A stretch of 64,000 nucleotides of DNA from Gammaproteobacteria bacterium (GTDB lineage Bacteria > Pseudomonadota > Gammaproteobacteria > Steroidobacterales > GCA-2729495), in assembly GCA_016874095.1 (NCBI GenBank), contig VGVH01000005.1, forward strand, positions 1 to 64,000. Direction: 5' to 3'. The stretch's first letter is position 1. Every line of letters begins with the position of its first letter. A model generated the notes under the pieces. That model was not told where the DNA came from and did no database searches. It saw only the letters and a list, made by a program, of their open reading frames with translations. Positions 51,173-60,172 of the stretch are shown piece after piece. The position numbers were made by a program, and so were the translations under genes.

Positions 51173-52681
51173 ATGAACGCCGTGCTTCAGAGCCACTCCC
51201 CGTCCGCCACCGCCCGCGAGTTTCTTGCGCGCCGGCATCGCCTGTTCATCGGTGGGCAATGGGTCGATCCTGCCGAGAAGGCCGATATCGAGGTGTTCGA
51301 TCCGGCAACCGAGGAACGACTCGCCACCGTGCCGCGTGGCGGTCCGAAGGACATCGATCGGGCGGTAGCCGCCGCGCGCAAGGCCTTCGAGGGCGAGTGG
51401 TCGAAGATCAATTCGCACGACCGTTCGAAGCTGCTGTTCCGGCTGGCGGACCTGATCGATGCCAACATGAACCTGGCCGTCGAACTCGAGGTGCTGGATA
51501 ACGGCATGCCACGCATGGTCGCCCACTACTCCATTGCGAAGTTCGGTGCCGACTACATCCGTTACTACGGCGGCTGGTGCACGAAGATACTGGGCGAAAC
51601 GATTCCGGTGTCGCCGCAGGATGCCCCGAACGGTGAGTCACTGACCTACACCCGGCGCGAGCCGATAGGGGTGGTAGGCGCCATCATCCCGTGGAACGCA
51701 CCGATGATCATGGCGATTCTGAAGATCGCGCCCGCGCTTGCGGCCGGCTGCACCGTCGTCCTGAAACCTGCCGAATTGACGCCGCTCACTGCGCTGCTGC
51801 TCGGAGATCTCATCAGGCAGGCAGGGATACCCGACGGTGTCGTGAACATCGTTCCCGGCTACGGTCACGATGCCGGCGCCGCCCTCGCCGCCCATGACGG
51901 TGTCGACAAGGTGGCCTTTACCGGCTCGACCGAAGTGGGCAAGAAGATCCTGCTGGCAGCGGCCGGCAACCTGAAACGTGTGACGCTGGAGCTGGGTGGC
52001 AAATCGCCGTTCGTGGTCTTCCCGGACGCGGACCTGGGCCGGGTGATCCCGGGCGCGGCACGGGGTGCGTTCTTCCTGCAAGGCCAGAACTGCATGGCGA
52101 GTACCCGCCTGTTCATCCACGAGGATGTCTTCGAGAAAGTCACCCGCGGCATCGCGCAGTTGGCGTCATCATTCCGCCTCGGCCCGGGCCTTGCGCAGGA
52201 CTCGGACCTCGGACCGCTGATTTCCGGCGAACAGCGCGAGCGCGTGATGGGCTATATAGACGCCGGACGGAAGTCGGGCGCCGAACTCCTCTGTGGTGGC
52301 GATGCGCCGCCAGGGAAGGGGCACTTCGTCCGGCCCACGTTGTTTGCGCGTACCAGCATGGACATGAAGATCGCCCGCGAGGAGATTTTCGGCCCGGTAC
52401 TCTGCGCCCAGTCATTCTCCGACAGCGACCTGAAAGCGGTCGCTGCCGAAGCAAACCGGACGATCTACGGACTGTCCGGCAGCGTCTGGACCCGCGATAT
52501 CTCGACCGCCCATCGGATGGTCAACCTGATCGACTCCGGCCAGGTCAGCATCAACTGCCATGCGGCGGTCGATCCGGCCATTCCGTTCGGCGGCAATCGC
52601 CAGTCAGGGTGGGGCCGTGAGTTCGGCCGCGAGGGACTCGACCCGTACCTGAAGACGAAGGCGACAACCGTCATGTTCTGA
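51173..52681 (+). CDS. NAD(P)-dependent aldehyde dehydrogenase
   Basis: 502 residues from the ATG at 51173 (AAGGA seven bases upstream; an earlier in-frame ATG at 51128 is less likely). Catalytic Asn in IPWNAPMIMA, Lys in VLKPAELTPL, Glu in LELGGKSPF and the nucleophilic Cys in GQNCMASTRLF are all present. It oxidises an aldehyde to a carboxylate. The substrate is not known; the betaine or phenylacetaldehyde dehydrogenase branch is plausible from overall similarity. IclR follows 116 nt downstream. Confidence 0.92.
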   Translation: MNAVLQSHSPSATAREFLARRHRLFIGGQWVDPAEKADIEVFDPATEERLATVPRGGPKDIDRAVAAARKAFEGEWSKINSHDRSKLLFRLADLIDANMNLAVELEVLDNGMPRMVAHYSIAKFGADYIRYYGGWCTKILGETIPVSPQDAPNGESLTYTRREPIGVVGAIIPWNAPMIMAILKIAPALAAGCTVVLKPAELTPLTALLLGDLIRQAGIPDGVVNIVPGYGHDAGAALAAHDGVDKVAFTGSTEVGKKILLAAAGNLKRVTLELGGKSPFVVFPDADLGRVIPGAARGAFFLQGQNCMASTRLFIHEDVFEKVTRGIAQLASSFRLGPGLAQDSDLGPLISGEQRERVMGYIDAGRKSGAELLCGGDAPPGKGHFVRPTLFARTSMDMKIAREEIFGPVLCAQSFSDSDLKAVAAEANRTIYGLSGSVWTRDISTAHRMVNLIDSGQVSINCHAAVDPAIPFGGNRQSGWGREFGREGLDPYLKTKATTVMF

Positions 52682-52737
52682 GAACCCGGGATAACTTCCA
52701 GGAGGTTGCGGCGCCCTGTCACGGTGCAGGTCGACAC

Positions 52738-52755
52738 AGCCGCCTGATTGCGGCT
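52738..52755. repeat. Inverted repeat upstream of the IclR gene
   Basis: Perfect inverted repeat AGCCGC-N6-GCGGCT, 43 nt before the IclR ATG. A TTGACA lies 5 nt downstream (52760-52765) but no -10 is placed properly after it. It could be an autoregulatory operator, or a terminator stem without a U-tract for the aldehyde dehydrogenase gene. Confidence 0.4.
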
Positions 52756-52797
52756 AGCATTGACAGATGGTCGGACCCACTGGCCACTCGTAAAGAT

Positions 52798-53631
52798 ATG
52801 AACTCAACACGCCCGATACGCGCCCTCCTCCGGGGGCTGGAAGTGCTGCGCGTCCTCAACCTCAACAACGGGGCGACCGTGTCGGAAGTGGCAACCGCCA
52901 TCAACCTGCCCCGCACGACGACCTACAGGATCCTGGAAACCCTGCGCGTCACGGGCTACACCCACAGGGCGGAGAACCAAGAACGTTACCACCTGACGAT
53001 CCTGGTGCGTGGTCTCAGTGATGGCTTCGACGACGAAGCCTGGGTGACGCAGATTGCACGGAAGTACATCCAAGAGCTGTCCAACGAACTGATCTGGCCG
53101 ATTTCCATTGCGACGCTGTCCGGTTCGACCATGCTGATCCGCCAGACTACGGACCACCGCAGCCCGCTTGCCATCGAGAAACGGGGCCCGGGCTTTCGTG
53201 TACCGATACTCCGGTCGGCCTCTGGCCTTCTTTATCTCGCTTATTGCCCCGCGAAGCAGCGCGACGTCATCCTCGACATACTGGCGAAGTCACGCCAGGC
53301 AGAGGACCAGCCGGCCCGTAATCGCAAGCGGCTCGAGGAGTTGCTGACGCAAGTGCGCACGCACGGCTACTCCTCCAGCCGTCGCGCGCGGCGAATTTCG
53401 GACGAGATCAGCATGTCCGTGCCCGTCATGGCCCACGAACGGCTGTTAGCGGCACTGACCATCAGGTTTTCGAGCACTGCGGTCGCCGAGGCGGACGCGG
53501 CACAGCGATTCGTGCCCCGCCTGCGTGCGACCGCAAAGCGGATCGGCGAGGAATTCGTCTTTCAGGCCGAGCAGGACTCGCGAGCCGCGGTCGAGCAGCC
53601 GACGCTCCCGCGCCTGAGCAGAGGGAGCTGA
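52798..53631 (+). CDS. IclR-family transcriptional regulator
   Basis: 277 residues. An N-terminal winged helix-turn-helix (LEVLRVLNLNNGATVSEVATAINLPRTT region) is followed by a ligand-binding domain with GPGFRVPILRSASGLLYLAY and the ISMSVPVM strand. IclR proteins respond to small organic acids and control neighbouring catabolic genes. Candidate targets are the aldehyde dehydrogenase, the SDR-MFS-TRAP operon or the HyuAB unit. It converges with hyuB, only 13 nt apart. Confidence 0.9.
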   Translation: MNSTRPIRALLRGLEVLRVLNLNNGATVSEVATAINLPRTTTYRILETLRVTGYTHRAENQERYHLTILVRGLSDGFDDEAWVTQIARKYIQELSNELIWPISIATLSGSTMLIRQTTDHRSPLAIEKRGPGFRVPILRSASGLLYLAYCPAKQRDVILDILAKSRQAEDQPARNRKRLEELLTQVRTHGYSSSRRARRISDEISMSVPVMAHERLLAALTIRFSSTAVAEADAAQRFVPRLRATAKRIGEEFVFQAEQDSRAAVEQPTLPRLSRGS

Positions 53632-53644
53632 CGAGTAGCCCGGC

Positions 53645-55564
53645 CTACGCCGCTTTAGACGGCTTCTTCGGGATCGGCTTGCCCTTCTTGTCTAGCTTCA
53701 CCCAGCGCGGGAACTCCGGCTGCTTGGGCGGTGCGAGGCCGGTCTCGGCCTTGCAGCGCTTCTTGAGTTCCGGAATCGTGCCGCCGAAGTTGAAGATGCC
53801 GGTCTTGCCGCGCTTCTTCGCAAGCGTGGCACGCAGCTTCGCCGTAGCCTTCTCGTCGACCGTCATGTTCTTGCTGATGACAACGCCGTAGTTCTTCTTC
53901 GCGCCGGCCACGGTCACCAGGCCCGCGTCGACGTCGAACAGCACCTTGGCGGTCTCCCGCTGGTACGGATCGCCCCAGCCGCCGCCTCCCCAAGTATCGA
54001 AGTACAGCAGATCGCCGGCCTTCACCGGGATGCGGTCGCACTTCGACTGCAGGATCTCTTTGCCCCCGGCCTTGCGGTGCAGGGTCTTGCGGCTGCGCTG
54101 GCCCGGCGTGCCGCCGTTGACGCCCCAGGGATAGGTGAGCCAGCGATCGTCGTGGATCGAGATCTCGCCGTCCTCGAGAAACCGGTAACCGACACGCAGC
54201 GCGTTGCCGCCCCGATGCTTGCCGGCACCGCCGCTGTCCGCGAGCGTCTCGTAGGTGTCGATCCGCAGCGGGAAATAGCTCTCGAGGAATTCGTTCGGCA
54301 CGTTGGTGAAGCTCGGCCACATCGAGTGTCCGTCCGGTCCGTCGCCGAAGGGCCGGCCCGGCACGCCGCCGAAGCCGATCGAGTACAGCTGGTACCAGTC
54401 ACCGTTCTTGTCGTAGCCCGAGTACATGAAGTGCGGGCTGTCCGAGAAGCCGGCAGCGTTCAGGAATTGCGGATTGCCCTGGCCCAGCAGGCCGCCGAGC
54501 ACGTCGAAAAGGCGGCCGAGAGCGTGGGTTCGACAGGAAAGCGCAGCGGGCTCGCGCGGCTTGAGCAGCGTGCCCTCGGGGATGCGCACCTCCATGAGGT
54601 CGTAGAAGCCGTCGTTGAACATGATCTTGGGGTCGAACACCATGATCATGTAGACGCCGCAAAACATCTTGAACATCTCCTCGTTGAGGTAGAAGTTCAC
54701 GGAGCTGATGGACTGCGGGTCGGTGCCGTCAAAGTCGAAAATGACCTTCTCGCCCTCGCGCCACATGGCGCACTTCATCTTGTAGGGTCCCATGCCCATG
54801 CCGTCGTCGCAGAGGTAGTCCTCGAAGTACTGCTTCTTCGCCGGCACAGTGGTCTGGATCAGCTTGGACATCGCGCGCTTGTTGCGCTCGAGCAGTTCCT
54901 CCAGCGCCGAGTAGTACACGTCGTCACCGAAGCGGGCGGCCATCTCGATGACACGCTTCTCCGCAGTACGGATGGCGGCAAGGATCGCGTTGAAGTCGCT
55001 GCGGTTCCAGTGCGGCAGGCGGCAGTTGTGCAGGATGAGGTTGAGCACGTCGTCCTGCAGCACGTCCTTCTTGCAGATCTTGGTCGGCGGCACGCGGATG
55101 CCTTCCTCGAAGATCTGCCGGGCATCGGTCGGTAGGCTCCCGGGCACCTTGCCGCCGACGTCGGTCATGTGGCCGAACATGGCGGCGTAGGCGATCAGTC
55201 GACCGTCCTTGAAAATCGGCCGCAGCAACAGCCAGTCGTTGATGTGGCTGACGGCGCCGTTGCACGAGTACGGATCGGTGGTGAGGAACATGTCCCCCTC
55301 CTCGATCGTTCCGTGGTAAGCGGCCTTGAAGCCGTAGATGAAGCTGCCGAACTGGCCGACGACCATCTTGCCGTCGACGTTGGCGATCATCGGGAATTCA
55401 TCGTGCTGCTCGCGTATGCCCGGCGACATGGCGGTGCGGAACAGCACCGCATCCATCTCGAAGCGCGCATTGAGCATCGCGTTCTCGATGATATCGAGGG
55501 TGATGGGGTCGATCCCAACGCGCTTGAACGGCCTGGGCTTGGATTCAACGATCTTGGCTGGCAT
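53645..55564 (-). CDS. hyuB: Hydantoinase B/oxoprolinase-family subunit
   Basis: 639 residues. The start DPITLDIIENAMLNARFEMDAVLFRTAMSPGIRE is the HyuB family signature, and GGAGKHRGGNALRVGYRF and WGGGGWGDPYQRE are present downstream. The C-terminus is Lys-rich. With HyuA it forms an ATP-dependent amidohydrolase (N-methylhydantoinase or 5-oxoprolinase type) or, in related proteins, a carboxylase. The exact substrate is unknown. hyuA precedes it by 28 nt. Confidence 0.88.
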   Translation of the reverse strand: MPAKIVESKPRPFKRVGIDPITLDIIENAMLNARFEMDAVLFRTAMSPGIREQHDEFPMIANVDGKMVVGQFGSFIYGFKAAYHGTIEEGDMFLTTDPYSCNGAVSHINDWLLLRPIFKDGRLIAYAAMFGHMTDVGGKVPGSLPTDARQIFEEGIRVPPTKICKKDVLQDDVLNLILHNCRLPHWNRSDFNAILAAIRTAEKRVIEMAARFGDDVYYSALEELLERNKRAMSKLIQTTVPAKKQYFEDYLCDDGMGMGPYKMKCAMWREGEKVIFDFDGTDPQSISSVNFYLNEEMFKMFCGVYMIMVFDPKIMFNDGFYDLMEVRIPEGTLLKPREPAALSCRTHALGRLFDVLGGLLGQGNPQFLNAAGFSDSPHFMYSGYDKNGDWYQLYSIGFGGVPGRPFGDGPDGHSMWPSFTNVPNEFLESYFPLRIDTYETLADSGGAGKHRGGNALRVGYRFLEDGEISIHDDRWLTYPWGVNGGTPGQRSRKTLHRKAGGKEILQSKCDRIPVKAGDLLYFDTWGGGGWGDPYQRETAKVLFDVDAGLVTVAGAKKNYGVVISKNMTVDEKATAKLRATLAKKRGKTGIFNFGGTIPELKKRCKAETGLAPPKQPEFPRWVKLDKKGKPIPKKPSKAA

Positions 55565-55592
55565 GGCTGTGATGCTCCAATGTTCCCCGGAA

Positions 55593-57650
55593 CTACTTTT
55601 CCGGAGTGATCAGGATGTTGCCGAAATCGTCCACGCGGCCGACGTGGCCCGGGAGGATCAGCGTGGTGGTGTCCATCTGCAGGATGACGGCCGGGCCCTT
55701 GATGACGTTGCCCGACTTCAGCTTGCGACGGTCGTAGAGAGTGCCTTTCTGGTCACGCCCGTCGACGAACAAGCTGTGATCGGTGAGGAACGCGCCGGAC
55801 GGGTCGCTGCTACCCCTCTCGAGGCGCAGTGCCCGCACGGACGTCGGCTTGCCCTGGGCGACGGCCCGCAGGTTGACCAGTTCTTTCTCCTCAGGCAGCG
55901 CGAAGGTGAACAGGTGCTTGTGCATCTCGTCGAAGCGCTCGCCGATGACTTCCAGGCCACGCTTGTCGAGCTCCTCGACGTCGAAGTCGACGGTGAGCAG
56001 CAGGCCCTGGCCGTGGTAGCGGATGTCGACCTGGTAGGTCGCCGTCTGCTCGGCCCGTGGAATGCCCTCGGTGTCGAGCGTCTTCGCGGCTTCCGCAGCG
56101 AGCTGTCGGAAGATCTCGGCTACTTCCTTCGCGCTCGTCTGGCTGAAGGAGCGGATGAAAGTGCGGGACGCCTCGTCGCGCACGCTGGTGGTAGCGTCGC
56201 CCTGGGCGCAGAGCACGCCGGGGCCGGGTGGAATGATGACCGGCCAGGCGTTCGACAGCTTGCCGAGCGCATTGGCATGCAGCGGACCGGCGCCGCCGAA
56301 GGCCATCAGGGCGAAATCACGCGGATCGTAGCCCTTTTCGACCGATACCAGGCGCAGCGCGCCGTACATGTTCTCGTTGACGATGTCGATGATGCCGGCC
56401 GCGGCTTGCTTGACCGACAGCTTCAGGGCGTCGGCGACCTTCTTGACCGCCGCTTCCGCGCGATCGCGGCGGATGACCATGTCGCCACCGAGCCGCACCT
56501 CGCCGCTCGGCAGGTAGCCCAGCACGACGTTGGCATCGGTCACCGTGGGCTCGACGCCATCCTTGTCGTAGGCAGCAGGCCCGGGCACCGCGCCGGCGCT
56601 TTGCGGACCGACGCGCAGCGCACCGGTGATCTCCGGCACGTAGGCTATCGAGCCGCCGCCGGCGCCGACCGTGCGCACGTCGACCGACGAGGCGCGCACC
56701 GTGACTTCCTGGACACTCGTCTCGCGCCGCAGCTGGGCCTTGCCGTCCTGCACCAGCGCGACGTCGGTGGAGGTGCCGCCCATGTCGAAGGTGAGCAGGT
56801 TCGGGAAGCCGGCCTGCGTTCCGACCCAGATGGCGCCAGCGACACCGCCGGCAGGGCCGCTCATGAGCAGGTTGACGGGATAGGCCTCGGCCGCCGTGGC
56901 GGACGCGAGGCCGCCGTCGGAGCGCAGCACATGCAGCTGCACGTCCTTCATCTTCTTCTTCAGCTCACGATGCAGGTTCCGGACGTACTTGGACACCCTC
57001 GGGCCGACGTACGCGTTGGCGACCGTGGTGACCGTGCGCTCGTACTCCTGCATCTCCGGCACGACTTCCGACGACAGCGAGACCTGGACACCGGGCAGCG
57101 CCTTGGCGGCCGCCTCGGCGATCTCCTGTTCGTGCTTGGGATTGGCGAACGAGTTGATGAGGCAGACAGTCAGCGACTCGATGCCCTTCTTGCCGAGTGC
57201 CTTCAGGTCCTTGGCGAGCTTCGCCTTGTTGAGCCTGGTCACCACCTCGCCCTTGGCGCCGATGCGTTCGTCGGCTTCGATCGTGAGCGCCAGCGGTGCG
57301 AGCGGTGGCGGCTTGTTGTAGATCACCCAGCCGCCGAGACCGCCAGGCACGAAGGATCGTGCGATCTGCAGGACCTGCCGGTATCCCTTTGTTGTCACGA
57401 GACCGACCTTGGCTCCGGTGTGCGTGAGAATGGTGTTGGTGGCAATGGTCGTGCCGTGCATCACGTGCGTGATGGCATTCGGGTCGATGCCCGCGGTCTG
57501 GCACACGCGCGCGATGCCGTTCAGCACACCAACCGACGAGTCGTGTGGCGTGCTCGGGACCTTGGCGGAAAAGAAATCGCCGGTCTCCTCGTTTACCAGG
57601 ATGAGGTCGGTGAATGTCCCGCCGACGTCAACCCCAAGACGGTAGCTCAT
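55593..57650 (-). CDS. hyuA: Hydantoinase A/oxoprolinase-family subunit
   Basis: 685 residues. The N-terminal phosphate motif LGVDVGGTFTDLILV and the middle FDMGGTSTDVALV form an actin-like ATPase, and MAFGGAGPLHANALG marks the HyuA family. There is no gamma subunit next to it, as in acetone or acetophenone carboxylases, so the hydantoinase or oxoprolinase type fits better. The ATG at 57650 is preceded by GAGGGA. Transcription is from the side of the HMG-CoA-lyase-like gene. Confidence 0.9.
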   Translation of the reverse strand: MSYRLGVDVGGTFTDLILVNEETGDFFSAKVPSTPHDSSVGVLNGIARVCQTAGIDPNAITHVMHGTTIATNTILTHTGAKVGLVTTKGYRQVLQIARSFVPGGLGGWVIYNKPPPLAPLALTIEADERIGAKGEVVTRLNKAKLAKDLKALGKKGIESLTVCLINSFANPKHEQEIAEAAAKALPGVQVSLSSEVVPEMQEYERTVTTVANAYVGPRVSKYVRNLHRELKKKMKDVQLHVLRSDGGLASATAAEAYPVNLLMSGPAGGVAGAIWVGTQAGFPNLLTFDMGGTSTDVALVQDGKAQLRRETSVQEVTVRASSVDVRTVGAGGGSIAYVPEITGALRVGPQSAGAVPGPAAYDKDGVEPTVTDANVVLGYLPSGEVRLGGDMVIRRDRAEAAVKKVADALKLSVKQAAAGIIDIVNENMYGALRLVSVEKGYDPRDFALMAFGGAGPLHANALGKLSNAWPVIIPPGPGVLCAQGDATTSVRDEASRTFIRSFSQTSAKEVAEIFRQLAAEAAKTLDTEGIPRAEQTATYQVDIRYHGQGLLLTVDFDVEELDKRGLEVIGERFDEMHKHLFTFALPEEKELVNLRAVAQGKPTSVRALRLERGSSDPSGAFLTDHSLFVDGRDQKGTLYDRRKLKSGNVIKGPAVILQMDTTTLILPGHVGRVDDFGNILITPEK

Positions 57651-57689
57651 AGGATTCCCTCAGGTCAGTCACAGTCAATCTGTTGATTC

Positions 57690-57705
57690 AAAAAAGCCCT
57701 CGGCT
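57690..57705 (-). terminator. Weak terminator-like hairpin
   Basis: On the minus strand AGCC-GAG-GGCT is followed by five T residues between the HMG-CoA-lyase-like gene and hyuA. The stem is only 4 bp, so activity is doubtful. The rest of the 178-nt gap shows nothing recognisable. Confidence 0.25.
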
Positions 57706-57828
57706 CCACGTGGGGAACCCCGGCGCTTTCCAGTCTCCGGACCCGGGCTGGCGCTTCGACTGTTCTAGCGGCCCGACTCCATTCGCAAAAACCCCTTCGC
57801 GCTCTTTGGCGCGCTCACGCCGGCCTCG

Positions 57829-58761
57829 TCAGTTGGCCGCCCTGTACTGCTCCGTAACTTTCGGGAAAATACCGGCACGCGGCAGCATGGCCGGCGTGGC
57901 CCGCCCCAGCTGCTGCTGTAGCCACTGGCTGGTTTCGACGATTTTCTCCAGTGATACGCCTGTCGCAACGCCGGAGCGCTCGAGCAGGTACAGCAGGTCG
58001 TCCGTCGGGATATTGCCCGTGGCCGCCGGCGCAAACGGGCAGCCGCCGATCCCGCCGATGCTCGCATCGATGGATGCCGCACCGGCGTCGAGTGCCGCCT
58101 GGGCGTTGGCCAGTCCGGTGTTGCGCGTGTTGTGAAAATGGCAACGCACCGGGACCTGCGGCCATCGCGAGCGGATTTCACCGACCATCTCCGTCACCTG
58201 CGCGGGCACACCCACGCCGATGCTGTCGGCAATGCCGATCTCGACCGGCTCCGCCGCCAGTACCTGTTCGATCAGGCCGAGTACTTTCGAGAGTGCGACC
58301 TCGCCCTCGAACGGACAGCCGAAGGCCGACGAGATCATCACGTTTGCGCGCATGCCGGCAGTGCGCGCCTCGCGGGCTATCGCGAGCCAGGTGCTGACGG
58401 ATTCACTCGTAGGCACACCCTGGTTGCGCTGGTTATAGGTGTCACTTGCGACGACTGCCATGCCGATCTCGCCAAGCCCGGCGTCCCGTGCCCGTTCAAA
58501 GCCCTTGTGGTTCAGGACAAGGCCGATGTAGCGCATGTCACTGCGCTTGGGCAGGCCGGCGATCACTGCTTCGGCATCGGCCATTTGCGGCACACGCTTC
58601 GGATGGACGAAGCTGGTGACTTCCATTGCGCGCACGCCGGCGTCGATCGCGCGGCGGATGAATTCGAGCTTGACCTCGGTGCCGAGCACGTCGGGCTCAC
58701 TCTGAAGGCCGTCGCGGGGGCCTACCTCGATGATGGACACGCGTCGCGGAGACTGGCTCAT
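57829..58761 (-). CDS. HMG-CoA lyase-like aldolase
   Basis: 310 residues, DRE-TIM fold. EVGPRDGLQSE at 12-22, TSFVHPKRVPQMADAE, NQRNQGV, HFHNTRNTG (metal-binding His) and GIGGCPFAPAATGN, with the catalytic loop Cys, are all in place. It would cleave 3-hydroxy-3-methylglutaryl-CoA or a related 3-hydroxyacyl-CoA to an acetyl-CoA unit. It is divergent from the CoA transferase with a 185-nt gap holding an inverted repeat. This pairing is common in leucine, isoprenoid and methyl-branched acid degradation. Confidence 0.9.
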   Translation of the reverse strand: MSQSPRRVSIIEVGPRDGLQSEPDVLGTEVKLEFIRRAIDAGVRAMEVTSFVHPKRVPQMADAEAVIAGLPKRSDMRYIGLVLNHKGFERARDAGLGEIGMAVVASDTYNQRNQGVPTSESVSTWLAIAREARTAGMRANVMISSAFGCPFEGEVALSKVLGLIEQVLAAEPVEIGIADSIGVGVPAQVTEMVGEIRSRWPQVPVRCHFHNTRNTGLANAQAALDAGAASIDASIGGIGGCPFAPAATGNIPTDDLLYLLERSGVATGVSLEKIVETSQWLQQQLGRATPAMLPRAGIFPKVTEQYRAAN

Positions 58762-58776
58762 GGATGCCCGTAGGCC

Positions 58777-58797
58777 ATTCGAAAGCTCTGATCGAAT
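58777..58797. repeat. Inverted repeat in the divergent promoter region
   Basis: Perfect 6-bp arms ATTCGA-N9-TCGAAT in the gap between the HMG-CoA-lyase-like gene and the CoA transferase. It is 15 nt upstream of the lyase ATG. A dimeric regulator bound here could control both directions. Confidence 0.4.
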
Positions 58798-58804
58798 AGG
58801 CTAT

Positions 58805-58813
58805 TGTTATACA
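58805..58813 (+). promoter_or_regulatory. Candidate extended -10 for the CoA transferase gene
   Basis: TGTTATACA (TG, one base, TATACA), about 134 nt before the ATG at 58947. The reverse strand over the same bases reads TATAAC, so a back-to-back promoter for the lyase gene is possible. The remaining 120 nt before the ATG shows nothing else recognisable. Confidence 0.35.
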
Positions 58814-58946
58814 GGGCGTTGGGCGATACAACCGCGGAACCACCAGCGCCTTGCAGCCGGCAGCCCGACGGCGCGGGTCCCGCACGCGTTCATCCGCGGG
58901 CCGCTAGCATGGCAGCTTTGAATTAAAACCCGCGGGAGAATCGTTC

Positions 58947-60161
58947 ATGACGGTGGCCACCAAGAAGACACCCGGACCCCTCGCCGGCCTGCGAGTTGTC
59001 GAAATGGGCACGCTGTTGGCGGGACCTTTTTGCGGCCAGTTGCTCGGCGACTTCGGCGCGGAGGTCATCAAGATCGAACCGCCCGGCCAGGGCGACCCGA
59101 TGCGCGAATGGGGCCAGGAAAAGGCCCACGGCATGTCCCTGTGGTGGCCGGTGGTGGGACGCAACAAGAAATCAGTCACCCTGAACCTGCGCGAAGCCGA
59201 GGGGCAGGCAATCGCGAAGCAACTGATCGGCAAGTCCGACTTTCTCCTAGAGAATTTCCGTCCCGGCACCATGGAGAAGTGGAACCTGGGCTATCGGGAT
59301 CTGCGCGAGATCAATCGCGGGCTGATCATGATCCGCGTCTCTGGTTTCGGGCAGACAGGACCATTGGCAAAGCGGGCTGGCTTTGGCGCCGTCGGTGAAG
59401 CCATGGGCGGCATGCGCTACGTATGCGGAGACCCGTCCACGCCGCCGAGCCGCATGGGTATCAGCATCGGCGATTCGCTTGCCGCGACCTTCGCCTGCCT
59501 CGGCGCACTGTCTGCACTGCACTACCGCGAGAAGACCGGCGAGGGCCAGGTGGTCGACTCGGCGATTTACGAAGCCGTGCTGAACATGATGGAGTCGCTG
59601 ATCACCGAGTACGACAAGGCGGGTTACATCCGCGAGCGCCAGGGCGCGATCCTGCCGAATGTCGCGCCGTCGAATGTGTACCCGACGAGCGATGCCCGGT
59701 TGATCCTGATCGCGGCCAACCAGGACACGGTGTTCCGCCGGCTGACCGAGGCGATGGGGCGCCCGGATCTTGCCGCCGATGCGCGCTATTCGACGCACTC
59801 TGCACGGGGCGCCCATCAGAGGGAGCTGGACGACATCGTCGCCGAATGGACGAAGACCATCGCAGCCGACAGGCTCGAGCAGCTGATGGATGAGTTCGGT
59901 ATTCCCTCGGGGAAGATCTACAGGGCGCCGGAGATGCTCGCCGACCTGCATTTCCAGGCACGCGAGGCAATCGTCGAAACGCCTCATCCACGGTTCGGCA
60001 CGCTGAAAATGCAGAACGCCGCACCGAAGCTGAGCCTGACGCCCGGCGGCGTCCGGGCACCCGCGCCGGAACTTGGCCAGCACAACGCCGAGATCTACGG
60101 TGGCCTGCTGGGCTACAGCGACTCGCGCATGGCAGAACTGAAGGCCGCCGGCGTCATCTGA
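58947..60161 (+). CDS. CaiB/BaiF-family CoA transferase
   Basis: 404 residues, class III CoA transferase. GLRVVEMGTLLAGPFCGQLLGDFGAEVIK is the family start, KSVTLNLREAEGQ, ENFRPGTMEKW and RVSGFGQTGP follow, and the Asp in MGISIGDSLAA is the catalytic residue that forms the acyl anhydride. It moves CoA between carboxylic acids. The ATG is preceded by GGGAGAA seven bases upstream. Together with the lyase-like enzyme it suggests activation and cleavage of a branched or dicarboxylic acid. Confidence 0.9.
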   Translation: MTVATKKTPGPLAGLRVVEMGTLLAGPFCGQLLGDFGAEVIKIEPPGQGDPMREWGQEKAHGMSLWWPVVGRNKKSVTLNLREAEGQAIAKQLIGKSDFLLENFRPGTMEKWNLGYRDLREINRGLIMIRVSGFGQTGPLAKRAGFGAVGEAMGGMRYVCGDPSTPPSRMGISIGDSLAATFACLGALSALHYREKTGEGQVVDSAIYEAVLNMMESLITEYDKAGYIRERQGAILPNVAPSNVYPTSDARLILIAANQDTVFRRLTEAMGRPDLAADARYSTHSARGAHQRELDDIVAEWTKTIAADRLEQLMDEFGIPSGKIYRAPEMLADLHFQAREAIVETPHPRFGTLKMQNAAPKLSLTPGGVRAPAPELGQHNAEIYGGLLGYSDSRMAELKAAGVI

Positions 60162-60172
60162 GTGCGCTGCGG

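Noticed and set aside
52760-52765. TTGACA as the IclR -35
   Set aside because: Perfect hexamer, but no -10-like element follows at 16-18 nt; it may still be part of an activated promoter.
53645-57650. Acetone or acetophenone carboxylase
   Set aside because: The two subunits would fit, but a small gamma subunit is missing and sizes agree better with hydantoinase or oxoprolinase-type HyuA/HyuB.
55338-57686. 782-codon open frame on the plus strand opposite hyuA
   Set aside because: It lies wholly antisense to hyuA, which has clear ATPase motifs. Its translation is rich in His, Arg, Asp and Val typical of GC-rich antisense frames, and no domain is visible.
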